Below, piece after piece: positions 28,821-37,700 of a stretch of 64,000 nucleotides of DNA. The translations under genes were made by a program, and so were the position numbers. The stretch is from Shewanella sp. TC10 (GTDB taxonomy: Bacteria; Pseudomonadota; Gammaproteobacteria; Enterobacterales; Shewanellaceae). A model generated the notes under the pieces. That model was not told where the DNA came from, did no database searches, and worked only from the letters and a program-made list of their open reading frames with translations. The stretch lies in contig NZ_VKHR01000014.1 in assembly GCF_009663145.1 (NCBI RefSeq), positions 30,742-94,741 on the forward strand. Direction: 5' to 3'. Within the stretch, counting starts at the first letter, position 1; each line of letters opens with the position of its first letter.

Positions 28821-30611
28821 ATGCCAATCATGAAAAACAGTCATGCTTCTAAAAACAAACCAACAATTACCACGTTACATGACCTCGCATCTTTTGCTGA
28901 TTATTCTTTTATGGATAAACTCAATCCAGATCCACAATCTAGAGAAGATGGAAACGATTTTGAACCAAGACAAGTTTTCTCAGGCCATTATGTACCAGTT
29001 AAACCGACTCCAATACGAAATCCTGAATACGTATCACACAGTCAAAATTTGTTTATCGAACTTGGTTTAAATGATTGTTTGGCGACGTCATCAGATTTTA
29101 TGAAACTGTTTTCAGGAGACATGTCACAGGTACCAGCACCAATGCGTAAAGTAGGGTGGTCAACTGGATACGCTCTTTCAATTTATGGTACTGAATACAT
29201 TCAACAATGCCCATTTCAAACAGGTAATGGCTACGGTGATGGACGCGCAATTTCAATACTTGAAGCCGTAATTAATGGTCAACGATGGGAAATGCAATTA
29301 AAAGGTGGCGGGCGAACGCCATACTGCAGAGGTGCTGATGGACGAGCGGTATTACGGTCTAGTATTCGTGAGTTTTTAGCTCAAGAGCATATGCACGCAC
29401 TAGGCGTTCCTACTTCTCGGTCTTTAAGTTTGTACGTTTCAAAAACTGATAAAGTACAACGTCCTTGGTACTCAGAAAATTCTCATTCAGAAAACCCTGA
29501 CAGGTTAATATCTGAACCCGTTGCTATTTCAACACGTGTCGCACCGTCGTTTATTCGAGTTGGCCAGCTTGAACTTTTCGGTCGCCGAGTCCGTCATCAA
29601 GCTCACGACAATGCCATCCAAGAACTTGAAAAGATAGTATTACATTTAATAGAACGAGAATATGCTGACGTTATCGATCTAAAGCTTCCTCTACCCGATA
29701 AAATAATTTTATTAGCAAAAGAATTTAGAAACCGACTTACAACATTAATAGCCAATTGGATCCGTATTGGTTTTTGCCAAGGTAATTTCAACAGTGATAA
29801 TTGCGCAGCAGGTGGTTATACCCTTGATTATGGCCCCTTTGGTTTTTGTGATGTATTTGATCCTCAATATCAACCTTGGACAGGTGGAGGACTTCATTTT
29901 TCATTTATGAATCAACCTAATGCTGCACAGAAAAACTTTGATAGCTTTTGTTCAGCTTTACGCCCATTGTTGTCTTCTAAGCATGAATACTCAAAACAAC
30001 TTGATGAAGTTCAGGAAGAGTTTTCCAATGTAATGCACACACAAATGAATAATATGTGGGCAGTAAAGCTTGGTCTTGAACAATTAAACACTGTGAACCA
30101 TCAACAAGTTTACAATTCAATGCTCAGCGAACTAGAAACGCTTATGAAGCAAACCAAAGTTGATTATACTATTTTCTTTCGTGAGCTTTCCTCGATACCA
30201 GACGATATTACAGCTCTACAGAAAAGCTTTTATGATGATTTATCTAGCTGTACTGATGAGCAGATATTGAATGAACGTTGGAATAACTGGCTTGCTGATT
30301 GGAAAACACTCATTAACATTTCAATTAATGAAAGCAATAGTAATCAGAGTGTTACTAGAGCACAATCAATCCAAGAAATATCTACGCAAATGAAACTCGT
30401 CAACCCAAAATACATTTTACGAGAGTGGTTTGTTGTACCCGCTTATCAGCAAGCAGCTAGTGGAAACTATTCGCTTCTTAAAGAATTACAGCAAGTCATG
30501 ACCCAGCCCTATGATGAATTGACGAAAGATATTGAAGAAAAATATTATCAATTAAAACCAACAAAGTTTTTTGAAATTGGAGGCTTGTCTCATCTTAGTT
30601 GTTCATCATGA
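28821..30611 (+). CDS. selO: SelO-family protein adenylyltransferase (YdiU/UPF0061), long form
   Basis: SelO is a pseudokinase-fold enzyme that transfers AMP from ATP to hydroxyl side chains of proteins and is linked to redox stress. Family markers are '[19 protein letters not shown]', '[10 protein letters not shown]', '[14 protein letters not shown]' and the nucleotide-binding '[40 protein letters not shown]'. Further on are the metal-binding '[26 protein letters not shown]' and the C-terminal 'LSCSS', which corresponds to the C-x-x-U/C end of eukaryotic SelO. The HG-x-MNTDN motif usual in short YdiU proteins is replaced by QGNFNSDN, placing it in the divergent long-form branch. At 596 residues it is longer than E. 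coli YdiU (about 480). The start could be ATG 28821 or 28830. Confidence 0.88.
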   Translation: MPIMKNSHASKNKPTITTLHDLASFADYSFMDKLNPDPQSREDGNDFEPRQVFSGHYVPVKPTPIRNPEYVSHSQNLFIELGLNDCLATSSDFMKLFSGDMSQVPAPMRKVGWSTGYALSIYGTEYIQQCPFQTGNGYGDGRAISILEAVINGQRWEMQLKGGGRTPYCRGADGRAVLRSSIREFLAQEHMHALGVPTSRSLSLYVSKTDKVQRPWYSENSHSENPDRLISEPVAISTRVAPSFIRVGQLELFGRRVRHQAHDNAIQELEKIVLHLIEREYADVIDLKLPLPDKIILLAKEFRNRLTTLIANWIRIGFCQGNFNSDNCAAGGYTLDYGPFGFCDVFDPQYQPWTGGGLHFSFMNQPNAAQKNFDSFCSALRPLLSSKHEYSKQLDEVQEEFSNVMHTQMNNMWAVKLGLEQLNTVNHQQVYNSMLSELETLMKQTKVDYTIFFRELSSIPDDITALQKSFYDDLSSCTDEQILNERWNNWLADWKTLINISINESNSNQSVTRAQSIQEISTQMKLVNPKYILREWFVVPAYQQAASGNYSLLKELQQVMTQPYDELTKDIEEKYYQLKPTKFFEIGGLSHLSCSS

Positions 30612-30741
30612 TAAGTTAACACTATTAACTTTACCTTCATTATGAACAATATGAACAATATGATTTGAGACAGCATGACAGGAATATACAGAACGAGTAG
30701 GGGATAAATTATTCTACTCAGATAAATATAATTTTTAATTA

Positions 30742-30760
30742 GCCAGTGAAACACACTGGC
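30742..30760 (-). terminator. hairpin after the DUF1566 gene, weak terminator
   Basis: GCCAGTG and CACTGGC form a 7-bp stem about 30 bases beyond the DUF1566 stop. The minus-strand tail is AT-rich rather than a T run, so efficiency is uncertain. Confidence 0.4.
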
Positions 30761-30789
30761 CAATTGCTGAAGTTAAATTCCGCTACTCA

Positions 30790-32003
30790 TTATTTTGCAT
30801 CGCGAACCAAGCGAACCCAATTATTTATGGAAATGAAGTCGCTTGCCATTTTAGAAGCGAGTTCATAGTCTGATGGTTTACCTCTTTTCGGATCGCTTCG
30901 CTGTGCACCAGCCCCGTGCCAATCAAAGTATACTGTCGAAGCTGAGCTTTTCTTGCTCCAAGCTTGAGCAAAAGCAATATAAACAGCAGTGTGTTTAAAG
31001 TCACCTTGAGTTGTACTCGTCCAAACATAATAAGCGTCTTGTGGTGATTTAAATTCTGTTGGCGTGACGTTAAAAAATTCGGTATTTATTGCTGGTAATT
31101 CATTTTTCTCATAATCAACTAATGATTGTAGCTCTTTGGCGTTAGGTAATCTCCAATCAATAAAACCTGCAAGTGAAGCAGTTTCTGCATACTCTAGCGC
31201 TTTAACCCAATCCATTTTTTTACCACTATCACTTTTAGCCCACATTAAACCTGTAGATTGATCCGTGATAGTGCCATTTTTGTTATCAATGTAGTCCATA
31301 TTGTAGAGGCTTGTAGTATTACGGACTGCACGTACATAGTTACCAGGTACAAACATGTGATCAGATTTCTGAATGGTAGTTCCATTAAAAAATAATCCTG
31401 TTTCATAGGATTTAATATGCCCATCAGCAAAGTTAAATCCAAATCCTCCCTGAAGGCCACCATGAATAGTAACGTTTTGCACTGCTCCTTTATTGTAAAC
31501 AGTACTCGACCAGAAAGCGCCAGCAAACGGCCTACGTCTGTCATACTCAAAATCAAAATATGTAGTATTTAGATAAGGACAACTTTCCTGACCACTTTCA
31601 GGCTTCATGAGTTGTCCATCAAAATTTGTAATGAATACAGTTCTTTAATTGTAGGTAATCGCCAATCATCGAAACCTCCTAAAGTCATCGCATTTACCAC
31701 TTTAGTTGATTCAGCTAAATTTCTTTTGGTCGTATCATGATTTTTCTGCCACATTAGCCCAGTATTTAAATCTGTCACCGTACCATCATTATTATCTCTA
31801 TAACTTAAAGGGGCGCCTTTAATTGAAGCGTCTTGCCCAGTATAAAAACTACTTTCAGTGATAGGTAATGGCTTTCCTGTTACATCATATTGAACACTTT
31901 GGCCGGTATCTGGTAATTTTGGTTTTTCTATTTGGGCATAAGCAGGATTCAACAGGGTAAGCATGAATGCTGGAACTAATAACGCTTTAAACACAATAGA
32001 CAT
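30790..32003 (-). pseudogene. DUF1566 (Lcl C-terminal domain) exported protein, split by a frameshift
   Basis: Two frames cover one protein. The upstream frame (32003-31605) has a signal peptide (MSIVFKALLVPAFMLTLLNPAYAQ), a first DUF1566 unit ('DNNDGTVTDLNTGLMWQKN...FDDWRLPTIKELYSL') and then runs into a stop. The downstream frame (31608-30790) resumes with '...MKPESGQESCPYLNTTYFDFEY' and contains a second unit ('NKNGTITDQSTGLMWAKS...FIDWRLPNAKELQSLVDY'). Read one frame over, the codons before 31608 give NFDGQLMKPE, which is what should follow ELYSL. A single-base loss near 31624-31629 therefore explains the break. DUF1566 proteins are usually exported; their function is unknown. Real frameshift and sequencing error cannot be told apart here. 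The TGA/ATG overlap could allow some coupled translation of the second half. Confidence 0.8.
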
Positions 32004-32192
32004 TTTATATTCCTTTTAGTGTCTTTATTGACTAGGTTAGTGACTTTAGGTCAAAAAAATCATCATTGATAAATAACCTTGAACTCCATTTAACATAATA
32101 TACATTGTACGTAGTTATGTTTAGGTATGAGCATACTTAGTTATTTATCTTTAAACACCTCTATATGTATATAATTCAAGCGTCTCTACGTA

Positions 32193-32243
32193 AAATCTGA
32201 TGCTAGTTCCTTTAACCTAACACTCAGATTTCACGCACGTGCG
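32193..32243. repeat. inverted repeat and palindrome after the integrase gene
   Basis: AAATCTGA (32193-32200) and TCAGATTT (32224-32231) form an 8-bp inverted repeat; immediately next is the 10-bp palindrome CGCACGTGCG (32234-32243), just before the integrase stop side. It may be a terminator or a recombination site; no T run is present. Confidence 0.5.
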
Positions 32244-32251
32244 CCTTTATT

Positions 32252-33538
32252 TTAAGCTAAATGATCTAAAGGTTTATTCGCTGCACTTTGATGTCGTTCA
32301 GTTTGAGTAGTATGTAAATACTGAGATGTCGTATCAATACTTTCATGACCTGCATCTGCTTGCACATGAGACAACGGTCTTTGGTTAATATTAATGTCGT
32401 GAGTAATTCCAGTATGCCGAATATTATGTGCTGTTAATTTTCTCATCAACTCACTGTCTTGCACAAAGCCATCTTCTAATGCGCTATCTGCAGCAAGATT
32501 TATGATGGTTTCGATCTCATCTCTGATTTGTCTAATGCCAAGGTTTGCGTTTAATACACCGGAGTCACGACCATGTGCTGCAGGTTTATGCCTAATGAAA
32601 ATGGGATGTTCTTCATTAAGGCTCGGTAATTCTGGTAAACCGAGATATTGACGGTATTTTTTCAAACCATCTAAAAGTGATGACGATATTGCAATGCTGC
32701 GAGCTTTTCCGCTTTTAGAAAAAGGAACATAAAAATACCAAATGCCATTGTGTGCATCTTTTCTGAATTGGCTCATCATTGGTGAATAACCAGCGCGGCC
32801 ACTAATCTCTGAAATTCTTAGATAACAACTATATAGAATATTTATAAGAAACAAACTGCGTTGATGCTTGTTAGGTTCTTTAACTGCTAAATCAGTGACA
32901 GTACTTACAACATATGACCACTGTAATTTTGTAAAGGCATGATTATTATCATCGTCATTCTTTTTATATTTTCGGTTAATGGCAAACCGACTGTACTTTA
33001 ACCAAAGCTGTGCTGGATTTCTTTCTGTGTATTCTTCGCTGTTTAAATAACCATAGAATGAAGAAATTATCGCTATTTTCGTTTTTAAAGCATTATCACT
33101 TAAGGTGTAAGCTATTTCTTTTCCAAGCTTTTTTTTACCAACAAACGGCCTCCAGTTGGGATTCGGGTAGCGTTCACCACTTGGTTTATCTAACTTAAAT
33201 TGAGCGACATTAAAATAACCAATAAGTTCTTTAGGTGGGTTTTCACAGTAATTAACATAACGTGCTATATCTTTCCTGGTTACATCTTTTGGTGATAAAC
33301 AAGCAACGTCAAAGCACCAATGCAAAAAAGTCGTTAGTTCACTTCGGTAAGCTTTATAGTTGTTTTCTGAGTGTCTTTGTTCAAATAACCAGTCTGATGT
33401 ATGTTCAATTATCAGGCCGGCGTCAGCAACTTTTTGTATTGAAATAGAGGTAATGTATTGATTCACAATACTGTTTCCCGACAGGATAAAATCTGGTGAA
33501 TCAAAAAGAGGAAATACTGGTGGATTCTGGTTATTCAT
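32252..33538 (-). CDS. orphan tyrosine recombinase / site-specific integrase
   Basis: The 428-residue protein has a SAM-like N-terminal core-binding domain (about 50-190) and a C-terminal tyrosine recombinase domain. The catalytic residues are visible: Arg in 'LYSCYLRISEISG', Lys in 'FSKSGKARSIAI', His-x-x-Arg in 'LTAHNIRHTGITHD', His in 'QADAGHESIDTT' and Tyr in 'TTSQYLHTT'. That set looks complete, so it should be active. No excisionase, phage gene or tRNA-attachment site lies beside it, so it is an orphan chromosomal recombinase. Inverted repeats lie just downstream. Base composition does not stand out. It could belong to a shrunken island or act on a nearby DNA inversion. Confidence 0.9.
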   Translation of the reverse strand: MNNQNPPVFPLFDSPDFILSGNSIVNQYITSISIQKVADAGLIIEHTSDWLFEQRHSENNYKAYRSELTTFLHWCFDVACLSPKDVTRKDIARYVNYCENPPKELIGYFNVAQFKLDKPSGERYPNPNWRPFVGKKKLGKEIAYTLSDNALKTKIAIISSFYGYLNSEEYTERNPAQLWLKYSRFAINRKYKKNDDDNNHAFTKLQWSYVVSTVTDLAVKEPNKHQRSLFLINILYSCYLRISEISGRAGYSPMMSQFRKDAHNGIWYFYVPFSKSGKARSIAISSSLLDGLKKYRQYLGLPELPSLNEEHPIFIRHKPAAHGRDSGVLNANLGIRQIRDEIETIINLAADSALEDGFVQDSELMRKLTAHNIRHTGITHDININQRPLSHVQADAGHESIDTTSQYLHTTQTERHQSAANKPLDHLA

Positions 33539-33586
33539 ATCATTATCTATCTGAAATCATTGACTAATGATAGCAGATTACATAGG

Positions 33587-33610
33587 TGCCGATAACGTTA
33601 TTTATCGGCA
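33587..33610. repeat. hairpin between the receiver gene and the integrase gene
   Basis: TGCCGATAA and TTATCGGCA form a 9-bp stem separated by 6 bases, after the stop of the receiver gene. A T run is lacking on the minus strand; it may still stop or protect the transcript of the signalling operon. Confidence 0.5.
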
Positions 33611-33626
33611 TTAAAACCTTTAAATT

Positions 33627-34709
33627 TTAGATAACAGCATAGATTTTTTTCAATAGTGTTTCAGCATTTGTTGGTTTAACAATGTAATCAATAGCACCTA
33701 ATTCACGACATTCGATAAAGCTTTCTTTATCAGTACTGCTTGTGAGCATAATGATAGGAATATTAACCATCTCATCCATGCTCTTAATTGTTTTAAGTGT
33801 TTGTATCCCATCCATAATTGGCATATCTATATCCAATAAAACCAGCTCTGGTTGACAATGTTTAAGCTTGTTAAGTGCTTCAACACCATTGGTTGCGACC
33901 TCCACTTCAAAGCCTTTTGGTTTTAAAATCGTAGTGATGATTTTAAGCATGACATTTTGATCATCTACTACGAGAACTAATGGCAACTTCTTTTTAAAAC
34001 TTGGCTTAGCTGCCCTTACCTTATTACTAATATCGTTAAAATATTTTTGGTTATGTGCTTTTAAATTTTCTACTTTTGGTTTTATTTTACCTACTTGGGC
34101 CATAGCTTGAGAATTAACTTCTACTTCTCCATTACATAGTTTATCAACTTCAATTATTAATTCATTTAATAACCCATGTTGAATCCCCTTTTCATCATTC
34201 AATGACATTTCGACTTCGTGTAACTGTTTAGACACCAACTGCAATTTATGAATAATGGTTTTCTTGTCTTCTTCGTATAAATGAACTTGATCTTGGCTAG
34301 TCAATAAATCACACATCTGAGTAATTGATAACCTTATACGGTTCATATCGTATACAGGCCTAAATGTCTCATAGCTATAAAAGCGCCCTTTTGAACACTC
34401 AAAATAAGCAGCTTCTCTATACTCTCTACAGCAAATTAGTAAAGATAGATATTCATCACCAAAGACCTTTTTTTCTTTGTTAAGATTAGTAATAATCTCA
34501 TTAAAATCAATAGCTTCATCTGGTTTTTCGAAAGCATATATAAATAATGTTGGTTGAGTTTTATCTTGTGTGAAAGCAATGAACTGTTCCTGGTTAGTGT
34601 TAATGTCACAGAATAAAGTTCTTTGATATTTGTTCCTGATAATCTCTTCAATAACTTTCTTAATCTCAATAGATTGATAGAACACAACAACACTAATCAG
34701 TTTTTTCAT
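33627..34709 (-). CDS. response regulator with unusual N-terminal domain and C-terminal receiver
   Basis: The C-terminal 120 residues are a receiver domain: 'PLVLVVDDQNVMLKIITTILKPKGFEVE', phospho-acceptor Asp in 'LVLLDIDMPIMDG', Thr/Ser in 'IIMLTSSTD' and Lys in 'YIVKPTNAETL'. The first 130 residues ('MKKLISVVVFYQSIEIKKVIEEI...') have a degenerate alpha/beta pattern that may be a receiver lacking its Asp. A helical linker follows (about 145-230), which may be a coiled coil ('LQLVSKQLHEVEMSLNDEKG'). There is no DNA-binding or enzymatic output, so it probably passes or terminates a phosphoryl signal by protein contact. It is the third gene of an operon with the REC-EAL protein and the LOV hybrid kinase, 27 bases after the kinase stop. 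Confidence 0.8.
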   Translation of the reverse strand: MKKLISVVVFYQSIEIKKVIEEIIRNKYQRTLFCDINTNQEQFIAFTQDKTQPTLFIYAFEKPDEAIDFNEIITNLNKEKKVFGDEYLSLLICCREYREAAYFECSKGRFYSYETFRPVYDMNRIRLSITQMCDLLTSQDQVHLYEEDKKTIIHKLQLVSKQLHEVEMSLNDEKGIQHGLLNELIIEVDKLCNGEVEVNSQAMAQVGKIKPKVENLKAHNQKYFNDISNKVRAAKPSFKKKLPLVLVVDDQNVMLKIITTILKPKGFEVEVATNGVEALNKLKHCQPELVLLDIDMPIMDGIQTLKTIKSMDEMVNIPIIMLTSSTDKESFIECRELGAIDYIVKPTNAETLLKKIYAVI

Positions 34710-34736
34710 AAAGCTACCCTATCATCTAATACTCGT

Positions 34737-37700
34737 TCAAATAACTTGACGTGATTCTAAAACTTGCTTGATTAACAAAAGTTGCTCATTAATCTTTTCA
34801 AACCGCTTTTCAACACCATCAAAGTCATTATTATTTTTTTCAATCCATTTGAATTGCTCACTTAAATCAATCGCACCACTTGAAACAGAAGCGCCTTTAG
34901 CTGCATGACTTTTACTTCTTATAATTTCAGGTTCTTTTTCCTTTAAGCCTATTTGAATCAATTCAAAATCTTGCTGCACACTAGTCCAAAACATGGCGAG
35001 TATTTCATTTGTAATTTCCTTATCATCCGTTCCAATAACTGCCTTTAATTTTTCAAAATCAATTGCAGGATTTAGACTCTCTGACAGTTGTTCAGTATTA
35101 TTAGCAGGCTTATCTGATAAATTTAAATCTCTAATTTTTAAATATTTTTCAATGGTCTCTTTTAAAGTATTTATTTCTATTGGTTTTGCAATGTAATCAT
35201 CCATACCTGCGTCAAAGCAGTTATCTGACTCTCCCACCATTGCATTTGCTGTAACAGCTATAATCGTAATAGGCTTCAAATTTTGTTGATTTTCAATATC
35301 ACGAATGGCTCTGGTCAATTCTAAACCGTCCATATTCGGCATGTGACAATCAGTTAACAGTAAGCTAAATCTGCCGGTTTGCCATTGTTCAAGTGCAATA
35401 ATGCCATCTTCAGTCATTTCATATGCGTAGCCTAAACTTTCTAACTGTTTACCAAGAACCAATCTATTTGTCGGTTGGTCTTCAGCAACTAATATCAACG
35501 ATTGGTTTAACTCAGCTTCTTCAATTGTTTGAGGTATGACTTTGGCGTTTTGTTTTTCTGCTTGAGTAGACCAATCAATTAGCGGGCTTTCTAGGCCACA
35601 TAAAACAGCAAGTCCTAAAATTAATTCAGTCGGTTTTAATGGGTGTGTACCAACAACATAAGTATACGGATCTATATGCCCTTTTTGTTCTATAGGGTCC
35701 GCATTAAGTAGCAAGCTTTTAACTAACTGATAATCTTCAGAGTATTTAAACTGCTCACTATCTGTAATGATAATTGCAGGTTTTATTGAATCTAATATTT
35801 TTTCATTATCCGCTAAGTCAATGAGACTTAACCCTTGGTGTTTAAGCTGACTAAAAATAAATAAGCATGTATTTGCTAAATGATGATTTGAACAAGAAAT
35901 AAATATTTCATACTGCGAAAAATCAAAATCTTGGAACTTGCTTTCGTCCGAATAAGTATCATTTACAGGGACACTTACTTTAAATGAGCTCCCTTGCCCT
36001 AGTTCGCTTTGAATTTCAATTTTGCCATTCATTAAATCTGTAAACGATTTTGTAATACTAAGACCGAGCCCGGTGCCTCCAAATTTTCGTGTCGTGGAGG
36101 AGTCTGCTTGTGAAAAAGGTACAAACAATTTTTGCTGCTGCTCAGTAGAGATACCAATGCCATTATCGATAACCTCTAATGATATAAAGTTATTAGCATA
36201 AAGGGTTTTAACAGTAACTGTTCCCCGAGAGTTATTTCCGCCTGAAAATTTTATTGCGTTACCAACAATATTTAAAAGTATCTGTCTGACTCTAACTGAA
36301 TCCAGCATTATTTCTTTTGGCATCTGTAAATCAGGTTCTATGTAGAGTTCTACATTTTTGTTTGATGCACTAATCCATACACTGTCCATTGTCTTTTCAA
36401 CTAGCGATAGTACATCACATGGCGATAAATCAATTTCAATTTGTCCCGATTCTATTTTAGAGAAATCAAGAATGTCATTTATTATGTCAAGTAGTGAAAA
36501 AGAAGAGTCTCTAATAGTCGTAACCATTCTTTTTTGGTCAGAATTTAATGGTGTATTGCGAAGTAAATCAATCATACCTATGACACCATTCATTGGCGTT
36601 CTTATTTCATGGCTCATTGTTGCTAGAAATCTAGACTTTGATTTACTGGACTGTTTCGCTGCTTGCGTTTCTTTTTCTAAGGCCCACTGAATTTCTTTCT
36701 CATGAGTAAGGTCGATATTAATACCGTACATAGTGATTGGATTATTATCTTCATCTAAAGATAAATCAGCTGAACATTGTATCCATTTTGTTGATTTATT
36801 ATTTAGGTTAATGACTCTAAATTCAGTTTTTAATGAACAAACTTGTTCGATTGCATCTGCAATTTCTTTTTCAGCAACTTCTACATCATCTGGGTGGACC
36901 GCATCACGCCAATCTGAATATATTAACGGTTTATTCCTTTCTATACCGTATAAATCATACATTCGAGTGTCCCATTTTAATTCGCCCGATTTAATATCAA
37001 ATGACCAATTACAAACACCACCTGCTTCAGAAGCTAAATTAATACCGCTAAGTAATTTATCCCTCTCATTATTAGCGAGTAATAAAGCTTCAGCAGATTC
37101 TATACGCTCAGTAATATCTTCTACGACTGCAATAAAGAACTTAGGCTCATTGGTATCTGCATCTCTTACCAACGAAGCTGATAAATTTGCCCAAAAAACG
37201 TCACCATTTTCTCTTACATATCGTTTATCTGTATTGAAAAACAATTTTTTATTGTCTAATAATTCCCTAATGTACTTAAATGACTGCGGTAAATCCTCTT
37301 TATATGTGACGTCCTTAATGTGTTTTGTCAGCAAAATATTTTCTTCATAGCCTAAAATTTCACACATTTTTTGATTTACTTCTACGAAACTTGAATCAAT
37401 ACCAATTCGAGCAATACCGACAGCTGCTTGGTTAAATGCTGTTCGATAAATCAGTTCCTGATCATGTAGTTTGTTTTGTAATTCCTGTTCTCTTTGCTTA
37501 ATTTGTTCTTGAAAAGAAATATCTCTTAATATCGCCACATACATCATTTGAGACTCTAGTTCTGTTTCACCAACAGAAAGCTCAATAGGTATATGGTGAC
37601 CTGCTTTGTGCAAACCGTATAGCTTTTGAGGTGTGCTAATATAACTTTCCACCCAATCTTTAAATGGTGATTTGTTCAAGTGATCAGACTGGTTATACTG

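Noticed and set aside
28841..29070. Second frame inside the start of selO
   Set aside because: It overlaps conserved selO codons in a different frame and has no independent support.
36733..37350. A 205-codon antisense frame inside the hybrid kinase gene
   Set aside because: It is the mirror of the low-stop codons in the PAS repeats, has no ribosome site and no family features.
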